A stretch of DNA of 59,841 bases, taken from positions 43,756 to 103,596 of the forward strand of contig NZ_KB849653.1 of NCBI RefSeq assembly GCF_000368765.1, in the 5' to 3' direction. Under the pieces are notes generated by a model. It saw only the letters and a program-made list of their open reading frames with translations, had not been told where the DNA came from and ran no database searches. Numbering within the stretch: the first letter of the stretch is position 1; every line of letters starts with the position of its first letter. A program made the position numbers and the translations under genes. This DNA is from Acinetobacter junii CIP 64.5 (GTDB lineage Bacteria; Pseudomonadota; Gammaproteobacteria; Pseudomonadales; Moraxellaceae). Below are positions 27,380 to 37,751 of the stretch, one piece after another.

Positions 27380-28195
27380 TTATTTTTCGAGTCGTTTAAT
27401 GATTTCTTCTGGTGTCATATATCCACCAAGATATTCGCCGTCAACGTTATAAATTGCTGGTGTGCCATTAACGCCCATGTTTAAACCTAACTGATATTGA
27501 TCACGTACAGGGTTTTTACATTCTGCTGCAGTAACAGGAAGACCTTGTGATGCTTGATCAAATGCAGCTTTGCGATCTTCACTACACCAAATTGCTTGCA
27601 TCGTAGGCATAAACTGCTCACCACGTGGCCATGCGATATAACGAACTTCAATACCTTTGGCATTAATTTCAGGTAAATGTTCATGCAGCTTGTGACAGTA
27701 CGGGCAGCTTGAATCGGTAAAGACATAAATCACATGCTTAGCTTTACCGCCTTCCGCTGGGTAAACAATTAAATCTTCAGTTTTGAGTGCTGCTAAATGT
27801 TTTTTATTTTCTGTAGCTTGCAGAGCTTCGCTAACATTTTGTAGCTGTTTGTCGCCTAAACGGATCACATCGCCTTGGATGATGTATTGACCATCACTAG
27901 TGGCATAAACAGAACCCATGCCTTCTAGACTCACCCAGAATAGATTAGGAACTTCTGTTTTTTTAACTGCAATAATTTTAGCGTTGATATTTGCAGTTTT
28001 AAGATGTTTTTCTAAGGTTGAGACTAAACGTTGTTGCGCGTTTCGTTCACTTAAGGTTGATGCTTCACCCGTAGCAGGCGCTGTTGCTGTAAGAGCATCT
28101 TGTTTTTGCGCTGAATTTTCTTTTGAGCAGGCACTAACTAATAAAGTTGATGCTAATGCACAAGCAAGTGCAAGCTTAGACCGAGTAAACACCAT
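27380..28195 (-). CDS. dsbC: DsbC-type disulfide isomerase, predicted lipoprotein
   Basis: A 271-residue thiol:disulfide interchange protein. The active site is CPYC (C164-C167) and the cis-proline loop reads VNGTPAI. The N-terminal part (about 50-125) is the DsbC dimerisation domain. Unlike E. coli DsbC, the signal ends in LLVSAC, a lipobox with C23, so the protein is predicted to be lipid-anchored, facing the periplasm. A Thr/Ala linker joins lipid to domain. It lies 105 bases downstream of hom; cotranscription with xerD, which is upstream on the same strand, is possible. Confidence 0.9.
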   Translation of the reverse strand: MVFTRSKLALACALASTLLVSACSKENSAQKQDALTATAPATGEASTLSERNAQQRLVSTLEKHLKTANINAKIIAVKKTEVPNLFWVSLEGMGSVYATSDGQYIIQGDVIRLGDKQLQNVSEALQATENKKHLAALKTEDLIVYPAEGGKAKHVIYVFTDSSCPYCHKLHEHLPEINAKGIEVRYIAWPRGEQFMPTMQAIWCSEDRKAAFDQASQGLPVTAAECKNPVRDQYQLGLNMGVNGTPAIYNVDGEYLGGYMTPEEIIKRLEK

Positions 28196-28331
28196 AAAGA
28201 ACCTTTTTTCTACGTATTCATTTGTATTAAGGGTCTAAGCATAACAAAAAAAACATCTGACTTCGTTAAATCTTGCTTAAGCTTTGTGAACTCAATCAAC
28301 TTGTTGAACGGGTCATAGATAAACGGTCAGT

Positions 28332-29252
28332 TTAGCCTCTTGGATGATGTTTGCTATGCAGCTCTTGCATTCGATGTTGAGCGACATGCGTATAAATTTG
28401 TGTGGTTGAAAGATCGCTATGACCGAGTAGCATTTGTACTACACGCAGATCAGCGCCGTGATTGAGTAAATGTGTGGCAAACGCATGTCTCAAGGTATGA
28501 GGTGATAATTCTGCAGATATATTGGCCTGTAAAGCATAGCGTTTGATCGCGTACCAAAAGTTTTGCCGACTCATGATTCCTCCATGTTGGGTAAGAAATA
28601 AATAATCGGTATTACTTTTATAAAGCTGTGGGCGGGATTCTGATAAATATTTCTCGACCCATTCACATGCGTATTGACCTAGCGGGACAAGACGCTCTTT
28701 ATTTCCTTTGCCTGTAATACGTAAGAAGCCTTGTTTTAAATTTATTAACTCTAAACGTAAATTCAGTAGTTCTGTAACACGTAGACCACAAGCATATAAA
28801 ACTTCAAGCATGGCTCGATCACGTAAACCCAAAGCGGTACTGATATCGGGTGCATTTATCAGTGCTTCAACATCATGCTCTGATAAATCTTTGGGTAATG
28901 CTCGACCAATCTTTGGGGATTGATGTGTCGCAACAGGATTATCATCTCGAAGTTTTTGTTCTCTGAGAAATTTAAAAAATTGCCGTAAAGCTGATAAACA
29001 CCGAGCAATCGAGCGTGGGCTTTTGCCATGTTTGGTCAGTGCGATCAGTACATCGGCAATATCATTACTTGACCACTCAGTAAGTACCACTGTGTCGTGC
29101 AAGTCACTACATTGAATTAAATCAGATAAATAAGCATTACGAGTATGCGGGCTTACTGTTTGTGCAACTAAATAATCACGAAATCCATGTAAAAAACTTA
29201 AATGTTCAGGGATTTTTACAGCAGCAGGAATACGAGGTTTTTTATTTAACAT
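28332..29252 (-). CDS. xerD: Site-specific tyrosine recombinase XerD
   Basis: A 306-residue tyrosine recombinase that with XerC resolves chromosome dimers at dif, controlled by FtsK. All six catalytic residues are present: R158, K182, H252, R255, H278 and nucleophile Y287. The N-terminal SAM-like core-binding domain spans about 15-105. Its place beside dsbC, a xerD-dsbC-hom-thrC order widespread in proteobacteria, supports XerD over XerC. Confidence 0.93.
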   Translation of the reverse strand: MLNKKPRIPAAVKIPEHLSFLHGFRDYLVAQTVSPHTRNAYLSDLIQCSDLHDTVVLTEWSSNDIADVLIALTKHGKSPRSIARCLSALRQFFKFLREQKLRDDNPVATHQSPKIGRALPKDLSEHDVEALINAPDISTALGLRDRAMLEVLYACGLRVTELLNLRLELINLKQGFLRITGKGNKERLVPLGQYACEWVEKYLSESRPQLYKSNTDYLFLTQHGGIMSRQNFWYAIKRYALQANISAELSPHTLRHAFATHLLNHGADLRVVQMLLGHSDLSTTQIYTHVAQHRMQELHSKHHPRG

Positions 29253-29342
29253 AACAGCTTAAATCCTTTCATCTACTGCACTGTAAAAGAAAAAGTATTT
29301 GTTGTCGATCTGTGAAAAGACTAAATGCCACTGAGATTGCTT

Positions 29343-29372
29343 TTGGTAATTATTCTCATTTGCTTGTATACT
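29343..29372 (+). promoter_or_regulatory. Promoter and Fur box of the feo operon
   Basis: A -35 like TTGGTA (29343-29348) and -10 TATACT (29367-29372), 18 bases apart, enclose GGTAATTATTCTCATTTGC (29345-29363), which matches the 19-base Fur consensus at 13 positions. Iron-loaded Fur bound here would block RNA polymerase. The site lies inside the longest possible feoA frame, which is evidence that feoA starts downstream. Confidence 0.75.
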
Positions 29373-29401
29373 ACGTGCAAAAGAGTTATGGGTTAGAAAC
29401 G

Positions 29402-29662
29402 GTGCGATTGTCAGCATTAAAAGTCAAACAAACAGCGAAAATCACGCAAGTGAATCGCCTAGTGAATGATAATGATGAACCAGATCTGGTAGCGATACGT
29501 CTTGAGAGTTTGGGTTTTGTGCCTGGCGCACAAGTTCAAGTGATTACCAAAGGTGTTTTTGGTGGTGACCCGATTCTAATCCAAATAGGTTTTACCCGTT
29601 TTGCTCTGCGCAAATCTGAAGCCGATAAAATTGAAATTCAGCTGGAAGGAGCACCTACATGA
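29402..29662 (+). CDS. feoA: Ferrous iron transport protein FeoA
   Basis: An 86-residue cytoplasmic SH3-like protein (start GTG at 29402), needed for full FeoB activity. The core GFVPGAQVQVITKGVFGGDPILIQI and FALRKSEADKI are typical. The open frame reaches back to 29312, but that extension contains the promoter and Fur box, so it cannot all be coding in the same transcript. GTG 29402 has a weak ribosome-binding site; a TTG at 29408 is the alternative. It overlaps feoB by four bases. Confidence 0.85.
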   Translation: MRLSALKVKQTAKITQVNRLVNDNDEPDLVAIRLESLGFVPGAQVQVITKGVFGGDPILIQIGFTRFALRKSEADKIEIQLEGAPT

Positions 29663-31515
29663 GTGATGCGCTTCGTGTTGCCCTTGTGGGAAATCCAAAC
29701 TGCGGTAAAACATCTTTATTCAATCATTTAACTGGTACTCGTCAAAAAGTAGCAAACTATGCGGGTGTTACGGTTGAACGTAAAGTCGGACATTTTCAGC
29801 TGCCATCAGGTAAAAATGTTCGTGTTCTAGATTTGCCAGGAACTTATAGTTTACAAGCAACTAGTCCCGATGAAGCAATTACCCGTGACGTCTGCCAAGG
29901 TAAAATAGCAGAGGAAGGTCAGCAAGACGCTTTCTTGTGTGTGGTAGATGCGACGAACTTAAAACTACATCTTGGTCTCGTATTAGAAATTATTGAGCTT
30001 GGTCGTCCGATCCTCGTAGTTTTGAATATGATGGATGAAGCACGTCGTCGTGGTATTCAAATCAATACACAAAAATTATCTCAACGTTTAGGTGTACCTG
30101 TGGTTGAGACGGTTGCTGTACGTAATTCAGGAATCGAAAATTTATTACATGCACTTGATCAAGGGAAATATACCGTTCCGCAGACCGAGCTGAGTGGTTT
30201 GACTGGTGAGCATCATCAGAAAATTGAAACCATTTTCAAAAAAGATGTCGTGAATTTCGTAGATCAGGAAGATAAGCGTACAGATTTCCTTGATAAAATC
30301 TTCTTGCATCCAGTGTTGGGTTTGCTCAGTCTAGCAGTGATGATGTTCATTGTTTTCCAAGCCGTATTCGCTTGGGCGGCACCATTTATGGATGGAATTG
30401 AAACATTCTTTGGATGGCTTGGTGAAACATTAGGTACCCATATCAGTCAGCCACTTTTACAAAGTTTAGTGGTTGATGGAATTATTGCAGGTGCTGGTGG
30501 CGTAGTGGTGTTTTTGCCACAAATTCTGATCCTGTTCTTCTTCATTTTAGTCTTGGAAGAATCTGGATATCTACCTCGTGCTGCGTTCTTGCTTGATAAA
30601 TTGATGTTTAAAGCAGGTTTGAGTGGTCGCGCGTTTATTCCATTGCTTTCAAGTTTTGCTTGCGCTGTTCCGGGTATTATGGCTACTCGAAGTATTAGTG
30701 ATCCCCGTGATCGTTTCACGACGATTATGGTCGCGCCATTAATGACTTGTTCAGCTCGTTTACCTGTATATGCTTTATTGATTGCAGCTTTTATTCCAGC
30801 TCAGACCGTTTGGGGAATCTTTAATCTTCAAGGTTTAGTGCTGTTTGGTCTATATATGGCCGGTATTGTTAGCGCATTATGTGTTTCATTTGTGATGAAA
30901 TTTTTGCAAAAAGATAAATCACAACATGCGCTTTTATTAGAGTTGCCAAGCTATCGTATCCCCGATTTAAAAAGTGTCGGCATTGGTTTATTGGATCGTG
31001 GAAAAATCTTCTTAAAACGCGTGGGTGGAATTATCTTCGCGCTTTCGATTTTACTTTGGTTTTTATGTACTTTCCCACAAGCGCCTGAAGGTGCCACTCA
31101 ACCTGCGATTGATTATAGTTTTGCTGGTATGTTGGGGCATTTAATGCAGCCTATTTTTGCCCCAGTGGGATTCAACTGGCAGATATGTATTGCACTTATT
31201 CCAGCGATGGCAGCACGTGAAGTAGTTGTTGCTGCACTGGGAACAGTATATGCCTTATCTGGAGCTGATGATGAAGCTGTTGCCCAAGGCTTGGCTCATT
31301 TAATTAGTGCAGATGGAACAGGTTGGTCTTTAGCTACAGGGCTGTCTTTGCTGGTGTGGTTTGTTTATGCGCCACATTGTTTAGCAACTTTGGCAACGGT
31401 GCGTAGAGAAACAGGTTCTTGGAAACATGTGGCTGTGATGACCGCATATTTATTTGGTTTGGCTTATTTGATGTCTTTCTTTACTTACCAAATCGCTTCG
31501 CGAATTTGGGGCTAG
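29659..31515 (+). CDS. feoB: Ferrous iron transporter FeoB
   Basis: A 618-residue FeoB, the inner-membrane Fe(II) transporter with an N-terminal G domain. The G1 loop is GNPNCGKTS at 11-19, G3 is DLPGTYSL, and G4 is NMMDEA. A helical spacer follows to about 205, then the membrane domain with two gate repeats containing conserved Cys (PLMTCSARLPVY, SFACAVPGIMATRS). It is shorter than the E. coli protein (773). It is coupled to feoA by ATGA. Confidence 0.95.
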   Translation: MSDALRVALVGNPNCGKTSLFNHLTGTRQKVANYAGVTVERKVGHFQLPSGKNVRVLDLPGTYSLQATSPDEAITRDVCQGKIAEEGQQDAFLCVVDATNLKLHLGLVLEIIELGRPILVVLNMMDEARRRGIQINTQKLSQRLGVPVVETVAVRNSGIENLLHALDQGKYTVPQTELSGLTGEHHQKIETIFKKDVVNFVDQEDKRTDFLDKIFLHPVLGLLSLAVMMFIVFQAVFAWAAPFMDGIETFFGWLGETLGTHISQPLLQSLVVDGIIAGAGGVVVFLPQILILFFFILVLEESGYLPRAAFLLDKLMFKAGLSGRAFIPLLSSFACAVPGIMATRSISDPRDRFTTIMVAPLMTCSARLPVYALLIAAFIPAQTVWGIFNLQGLVLFGLYMAGIVSALCVSFVMKFLQKDKSQHALLLELPSYRIPDLKSVGIGLLDRGKIFLKRVGGIIFALSILLWFLCTFPQAPEGATQPAIDYSFAGMLGHLMQPIFAPVGFNWQICIALIPAMAAREVVVAALGTVYALSGADDEAVAQGLAHLISADGTGWSLATGLSLLVWFVYAPHCLATLATVRRETGSWKHVAVMTAYLFGLAYLMSFFTYQIASRIWG

Positions 31516-31528
31516 ATAGGAGCTGCAT

Positions 31529-31780
31529 ATGTTTGAGTATCTGATTATTGCGGTTTTGGTTGGTTGGAGTGCCATAGTTGTCTTTAAAAAGGTATTTCCT
31601 CAAACCGCAAATGCTATGTTCATGTCTTTGTCGAATGTATGTCAACATTTTGGTTGGCAACGCTTAGCACTACGATTGAAACCTAAAATGGTTGTTGGAT
31701 GTGGTGGTGGATGTGGTTGTGCAAGCGATGAAAAGGACAATAAAAAAACTGAAGAGATTCAAGCCGTGAAATGGCGTTAA
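31529..31780 (+). CDS. FeoB-associated Cys-rich small membrane protein
   Basis: An 83-residue protein with one N-terminal membrane helix (FEYLIIAVLVGWSAIVVF) and a Cys/Gly cluster near the middle (VVGCGGGCGCAS). This is the plan of the FeoB-associated Cys-rich membrane proteins, found in the FeoC position of many feo operons. The role is unproven; metal binding or redox sensing at FeoB is possible. It lies 13 bases after feoB with GGAG ahead of the start and is followed by a terminator, so it is the third gene of the operon. Confidence 0.8.
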   Translation: MFEYLIIAVLVGWSAIVVFKKVFPQTANAMFMSLSNVCQHFGWQRLALRLKPKMVVGCGGGCGCASDEKDNKKTEEIQAVKWR

Positions 31781-31794
31781 GATTTTTTGTTTAT

Positions 31795-31819
31795 AAAGCC
31801 ATCGAATGATGGCTTTTTT
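31795..31819 (+). terminator. Intrinsic terminator of the feo operon
   Basis: AAAGCCATC and GATGGCTTT form a nine-pair stem around GAAT, followed by more T. Confidence 0.88.
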
Positions 31820-31916
31820 ACGCACTGACACAAAAAAATGCGAATAAAGATAAAACTGAAAAAGCATTCAAAACAGCAAAGTGCTAACATTTTTGCCATT
31901 CTGTGATCTGCGATAA

Positions 31917-33287
<1,371 letters not shown>

Positions 33288-33297
33288 GAACAGCGTT

Positions 33298-34491
33298 ATG
33301 GCGGATTTGGCTCAAAATACAGTGCAGAAGATTTCTCAAATCTTAAATCGATTGCCGAAGCTTCCAGCAGAAATGACACCACGTAACATTCTGATTTTCT
33401 GTGTGGTGTCTTTACTCTGTTTGGGTTCGGTGATGGTGGCCTCTGCTTCCATGCCGTATGCAGAATATATCCATGAGAATCCATTTTATTTTTTGATTCG
33501 TCATGGTATTTCGATTGTTGTCGCTGCTGTGGTTGCATTTTTGACTTATCGTGTCTCTTTAAACTTATGGTTTAAAAATGCGTTTCCATTATGGCTGATT
33601 ACGATCATATTGCTGCTCGCCGTTTTGGTGGTCGGGTCAGAAGTGAATGGCGCACATCGTTGGATTAAAGTTGGTGGTTTCACAATACAGCCAACGGAGA
33701 TTGCTAAGATTGTGATGGCAATTTTTACGGCAGATTATGTGGTGCGCCGTGCGAAAGAGGTTCGAACGCACTGGAAAGGCTTGCTACGCTTAAGCGGAGT
33801 AATGGCACTTACAGTCGGTTTTATCGTTGCTGAGCCTGATCTTGGGGCGACAGCGGTGATAGTTTTAATGATGGTTGGTGTGTTCTTCTTAGCTGGTGCG
33901 CCTGCGACTCAGTTCTTGATCATGTTAGGGGCGATTCTTGCAGGAATTACCGCACTGATTTTATTTGAACCATTCCGCTTTCAACGACTTATTTCATTTA
34001 CCAACCCTTGGGCTGATCCATTAGGTGTGGGTTATCAGTTGTCAAATGCTTTGATGGCATTTGGTCGGGGTGAATGGTTTGGAACAGGTTTGGGGCATAG
34101 TGTCCAGAAACTTTCCTATCTTCCTGAAGCACATACAGACTTTATGTTAGCAGTCTTGGGGGAGGAGTTTGGATTCTTCGGTGTAACCACAGTCATGATT
34201 CTCTCATTTACCATGCTGGCATGTTGTATTCGTATTGGGCATCGTGCATTGCAGCATAATTATCTGCGCGCAGGTTATTTAGCTTATGGTATCAGCATTA
34301 TTTTCCTGTTACAGATTTTGGTAAATGCGGGCATGAATATGGGCTTGATGCCAACCAAAGGTTTGACACTGCCGTTTATTAGTTATGGTGGTACATCATT
34401 GATGATGTGTGCTGCGATGATTAGTCTGATTTTGAAAATTGACGCTTCAACCCAAGAGCTAAATCCTGTCAAAGAAGAATCGAATTTCTAA
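33298..34491 (+). CDS. ftsW: Divisome peptidoglycan polymerase FtsW
   Basis: A 397-residue SEDS-family glycosyltransferase with about ten membrane helices, polymerising septal peptidoglycan with FtsI. The signature near the C-terminus, NMGLMPTKGLTLPFISYGGTS, and the conserved AEPDLG segment around residue 180 are present. The frame extends nine codons upstream into murD, but AGGAACAGCGTT precedes ATG 33298, so that start was chosen. Placement after murD favours FtsW over RodA. Confidence 0.92.
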   Translation: MADLAQNTVQKISQILNRLPKLPAEMTPRNILIFCVVSLLCLGSVMVASASMPYAEYIHENPFYFLIRHGISIVVAAVVAFLTYRVSLNLWFKNAFPLWLITIILLLAVLVVGSEVNGAHRWIKVGGFTIQPTEIAKIVMAIFTADYVVRRAKEVRTHWKGLLRLSGVMALTVGFIVAEPDLGATAVIVLMMVGVFFLAGAPATQFLIMLGAILAGITALILFEPFRFQRLISFTNPWADPLGVGYQLSNALMAFGRGEWFGTGLGHSVQKLSYLPEAHTDFMLAVLGEEFGFFGVTTVMILSFTMLACCIRIGHRALQHNYLRAGYLAYGISIIFLLQILVNAGMNMGLMPTKGLTLPFISYGGTSLMMCAAMISLILKIDASTQELNPVKEESNF

Positions 34492-34510
34492 ATGATTTAG
34501 TTTCTGATAC

Positions 34511-34542
34511 AAAAGAGACCCTAATGTATTAGGGTCTCTTTT
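34511..34542. terminator. Bidirectional terminator between ftsW and gluQRS
   Basis: AAAAGAGACCCTAAT and ATTAGGGTCTCTTTT form a 15-pair perfect hairpin, between convergent genes. Confidence 0.92.
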
Positions 34543-34545
34543 ATT

Positions 34546-35409
34546 TTATAAATAAGATCCTGTCAAATGAATGCCTTTAGGGATTAAATTTACATCCCAT
34601 TGCTGTACAGCTTGTTGCAGCATTATTCTAGGTTGATTTAATTCAACATTTGGTTGCCCAAGTGCCAATATGGCTTGCTGTAATAATTCAGAAGCCTTTG
34701 ATACGTCTAATGCTTGTGCCAAATTTTGCTTAGATAATTTCTGACCTTGACCATTCATAGCAAGGGGTAAATGCATATAACTCAAACTTGGATAGTTCAA
34801 TATAGAACCAAGCCAGATTTGTCGAGCGGTATTATCTAATAAATCCGCACCGCGAACGACATGCGTAATGCCTTGTAAATAATCATCAACCACAACTGCT
34901 AATTGATAACTAATGATGCCATCTCTTCGTTTTAGAACGAAGTCACCAAGATCATCTTTTAGGTTGGAACATTGTCGACCTTGTAATCTGTCTTCAAAAC
35001 AAATCAGCAGATCATCGACTTTTAAACGAATGGCTTGCTCAGCAAAATCAAGATTTAAATCTCGGCATGTGCCAGCATAGATGTGATTGGAGCCGAGCAT
35101 TTTTCGGGTGCATTGGCAGGCATATATGGCATGTTGCTGTTTGAGTTGATCGAGTACTTGCTCATAAATAGCTAAACGATCTTTTTGGAAAATAATCTCG
35201 GCATCAGGTTCAAATTGAAAGGCATCGATGCAAGATAAAATGTGAGTTTCGCTATTTGGATAAATGCGAGGAATATCGGTATCTTCTATTCGTACTAACC
35301 ACTTACCATGATTGGCTTTGGTATCACAATAGCTTGCGACAGCAGTCAGTAAAGAACCAAAATGTAAAGGGCCAGTAGGAGAGGGTGCAAAACGTCCGAT
35401 ATAAGACAT
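34546..35409 (-). CDS. gluQRS: Glutamyl-Q tRNA(Asp) synthetase
   Basis: A 287-residue paralogue of the catalytic domain of glutamyl-tRNA synthetase, which attaches Glu to queuosine in tRNA-Asp. The HIGH-like HFGS is at 16-19, a zinc site CxC...C lies in ACQCTRKMLGSNHIYAGTC, and the KMSKS-like GQKLSKQN follows. No anticodon-binding domain is present, as expected. It lies downstream of dksA, a dksA-gluQRS linkage common in gamma-proteobacteria; a repeated palindromic stretch separates the two. Confidence 0.92.
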   Translation of the reverse strand: MSYIGRFAPSPTGPLHFGSLLTAVASYCDTKANHGKWLVRIEDTDIPRIYPNSETHILSCIDAFQFEPDAEIIFQKDRLAIYEQVLDQLKQQHAIYACQCTRKMLGSNHIYAGTCRDLNLDFAEQAIRLKVDDLLICFEDRLQGRQCSNLKDDLGDFVLKRRDGIISYQLAVVVDDYLQGITHVVRGADLLDNTARQIWLGSILNYPSLSYMHLPLAMNGQGQKLSKQNLAQALDVSKASELLQQAILALGQPNVELNQPRIMLQQAVQQWDVNLIPKGIHLTGSYL

Positions 35410-35443
35410 AAAGATTTATTGTTGTCTAAATAATTAAATCTAC

Positions 35444-35540
35444 ACCTAATCCCTCCAATACAAGGAGGGAGATATGCAAAAACAATGGGTTTTTAAAATT
35501 CGCAATATTCCTCCCTTTCTAAAGGGAGGTTAGGCGGGAT
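35444..35540. repeat. Paired-hairpin palindromic element between dksA and gluQRS
   Basis: CCCTCC (35451-35456) and GGAGGG (35464-35469) form one hairpin; CCTCCCTTT and AAAGGGAGG (about 35510-35529) form a second. The outer ends, CCTAATCCCTCC and GGGAGGTTAGG, are also inverted copies of each other with one base inserted. The whole is about 97 bases and runs up to the dksA stop. It looks like a mobile small repeat (REP or MITE type). Confidence 0.5.
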
Positions 35541-35542
35541 GG

Positions 35543-36076
35543 TTATCCGTTGTTTTGCTTTTCTTTGATTTCAGCCAAAGTTTTGCAATCGATACATTGA
35601 GTAGCTGTTGGACGAGCTTCTAAACGGCGTAAGCCGATTTCGATACCGCAAGTTTCGCAGAAACCGTAATCACCACTTTGGATCGCTTCTAATGATTGCT
35701 CGATTTTACGAATCAGCTTACGCTCACGATCACGTGTACGTAATTCAATCGCAAACTCTTCTTCCTGAGTCGCTCTATCATTTACATCGGGTAAAGCTGT
35801 TGATTCATCTTGCATTGTGTTGAGCGTACGATCAACTTCTGACATTAACTCTGCTTTCCATGCATTTAAGATTTGGCGGAAATGCTCAAGTTGTCCATCA
35901 GACATGTATTCTTCATTTTTTTTCGGCTGATAAGGTTCAATCCCAAACAAGCTCGCAGTTGTACCGCCTTCAGAAGCTTTAGGTTTGGTTTTGCGTACAC
36001 GTTTTACAGTCGATTTTTGTTCGTCGATCACTGCTGTGTGTTCGTCCAAGACTTGATTTTGGTTGTCATTCGCCAT
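35543..36076 (-). CDS. dksA: RNA polymerase-binding transcription factor DksA
   Basis: A 177-residue DksA, which enters the RNA polymerase secondary channel and with ppGpp adjusts stable RNA and amino-acid promoters. The coiled-coil tip has the DxxDxA motif (D97, D100, A102) and the zinc finger has C140, C143, C161 and C164. The N-terminus is about 25 residues longer than in E. coli and basic. An upstream in-frame ATG at 36085 lies directly on AGGA; ATG 36076 has proper spacing and was chosen. Confidence 0.94.
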   Translation of the reverse strand: MANDNQNQVLDEHTAVIDEQKSTVKRVRKTKPKASEGGTTASLFGIEPYQPKKNEEYMSDGQLEHFRQILNAWKAELMSEVDRTLNTMQDESTALPDVNDRATQEEEFAIELRTRDRERKLIRKIEQSLEAIQSGDYGFCETCGIEIGLRRLEARPTATQCIDCKTLAEIKEKQNNG

Positions 36077-36265
36077 ATAGGGCATTCCTCATCTTACACG
36101 TACTATCTATACGCAAAAAATATGGTGATATGCAAGTGTTTTTATAGAAACCTAAGATGGTTTTTTCCATCAAGGGTCGACATCATATAGACTTTTTCAG
36201 CAAGATGGTAGTCATTACTGTCTAGAATTAGTGATAAATCTAGGATGTGATTTGTAATCAAAAGT

Positions 36266-37081
36266 TTAGTCGTAACCTAAGACTTCTGAGCTACTCAAGC
36301 GTTGAGAATTACTTAGACGATGTACTTGTGTTTCAATCTCGCCATTTGCTTTCAAACGGATATATCGGTAGCCAGGGTGTTCTTCATCAAGTGCAAATTT
36401 TTCACTTTTCGGTTTGAACTGAATACATGTAGAAGGGGTCGAAAGGAATTCAACACCTTGCCATGATGTAATAGAGTCTTGATGCACGTGTCCACAAATA
36501 ATTGCCTTAACATTGCTAAAGAGCTGAATGGTTTCAAGTAAATCAGAGGAATTTTTTAATTTATGCTGATCAATCCATGCAGATTGCATTGCAAAGGGAT
36601 GGTGGTGACATGCAATTATGACATAACGATCATGTAGTTGAGTCAATAATTTTGGAAGTTGCTGCAATTGGGCATCTGCGATTTTGCCGTCAATACGATT
36701 CGGCTGAGCGCTATTTAATAAAATGACATACCAATTTCCAAGCTCAACAACTGTTGGAGCAGTCTTGTCTTGCTCATGGAATGGAAAATGATTGACATCA
36801 TCGTGATTCCCAGGTGTTTGAAAAAAGGGAATGCTCAAGCTATGCATATACTCGAGATAGCGATGATAGGTGAGTGGCGTCGGGTTCTGAGCTAAATCAC
36901 CTGTATGAACAATCAAGTCAATCTCAGGGTGTGTTTGACGCATCAAGTCAATTACTGCATGAAAACTTTGTTCGGGTTGCATTCCGACAAATTCTAAATG
37001 TGGATATTCAAGTAAATGAGTATCCGTAATCTGGATCATCACAAAATCTTTTTGTGATAATGTTGAGACTTGAAAAGTCAC
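36266..37081 (-). CDS. cpdA: 3',5'-cyclic-AMP phosphodiesterase CpdA
   Basis: A 271-residue class III phosphodiesterase of the calcineurin-like fold, lowering cAMP and so CRP/Vfr activity. Metal ligands are visible in order: DTH (D20, H22), GDL, GNHDD, HHHP and GHVHQD. The C-terminal part is typical of CpdA. It follows nudF by 21 bases, the same nudF-cpdA pairing as E. coli (nudF-yqiB-cpdA), supporting the assignment. Confidence 0.9.
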   Translation of the reverse strand: MTFQVSTLSQKDFVMIQITDTHLLEYPHLEFVGMQPEQSFHAVIDLMRQTHPEIDLIVHTGDLAQNPTPLTYHRYLEYMHSLSIPFFQTPGNHDDVNHFPFHEQDKTAPTVVELGNWYVILLNSAQPNRIDGKIADAQLQQLPKLLTQLHDRYVIIACHHHPFAMQSAWIDQHKLKNSSDLLETIQLFSNVKAIICGHVHQDSITSWQGVEFLSTPSTCIQFKPKSEKFALDEEHPGYRYIRLKANGEIETQVHRLSNSQRLSSSEVLGYD

Positions 37082-37102
37082 CGCTTTATCCCCTTCAGAT
37101 TT

Positions 37103-37717
37103 TTATTGTTGTCGTAAATGCTGAGTAAGCCACTGCAATGCCATAATGACAGGTGCATTTCTCAACCGCCCATTTTTTAATAATAGAGGTGCATCAGAAT
37201 AATCAAACAAATGAAGTTGAATGTCTTCACCTTCGTCTGGCATTCCAAACACGCCACCTGATGTTGGTAATTCAACATTTGCAACATATAAGTGAAAAAT
37301 TTCTGAACATGCCCCTGCTGAAGGATAGAAGGTAAATAAATGTTGTAAGTCATGAACTTCACAACCCGCTTCTTCTAAGCTTTCACGGCGAATACATGTT
37401 TCAGGTGTTTCATCCCCATCTAAAACACCAGCAATCACTTCTAATTGCCAAGGTGAAACGGTATCGTTTAATGCGCCAATTCGAAATTGTTCGATCAAAG
37501 CAAAACGTCTTTGCTGATTATCATATAATAAAACACCAGCCGCTTCGGGACGGTGAATTAATTCACGATGAATAGATGATGAATAATTAGATTTATTAAA
37601 TAATCTATGTTTTATCGTGACTTTCTCTACCTGAATGAACCCTCGAAATAAGTTCTCTCGAGATTCTATCGAAACGTCGGATGCTGAAAAGCTGGCGTGC
37701 TCAAGAATATTCATCAT
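37103..37717 (-). CDS. nudF: ADP-ribose pyrophosphatase NudF
   Basis: A 204-residue Nudix hydrolase cleaving ADP-ribose. The Nudix box reads GVLDGDETPETCIRRESLEE followed by AGCEV and matches GX5EX7REUXEEXGU. The N-terminal strands (about 15-50) carry the domain-swapped dimer region of the ADP-ribose pyrophosphatase class. Two adjacent ATG codons (37717, 37714) can start it; neither has a clear ribosome-binding site, and a strong hairpin lies just upstream. Confidence 0.88.
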   Translation of the reverse strand: MMNILEHASFSASDVSIESRENLFRGFIQVEKVTIKHRLFNKSNYSSSIHRELIHRPEAAGVLLYDNQQRRFALIEQFRIGALNDTVSPWQLEVIAGVLDGDETPETCIRRESLEEAGCEVHDLQHLFTFYPSAGACSEIFHLYVANVELPTSGGVFGMPDEGEDIQLHLFDYSDAPLLLKNGRLRNAPVIMALQWLTQHLRQQ

Positions 37718-37720
37718 AAA

Positions 37721-37751
37721 TTAGGATGAGATTGTACATATCTCATCCTAA
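37721..37751 (-). terminator. Hairpin between thiC and nudF
   Basis: TTAGGATGAGA and TCTCATCCTAA form a perfect 11-pair stem with a nine-base loop, followed on the minus strand by AATTT and then the nudF ATG. It may partly end thiC transcripts, and it leaves no room for a nudF ribosome-binding site. Confidence 0.45.
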
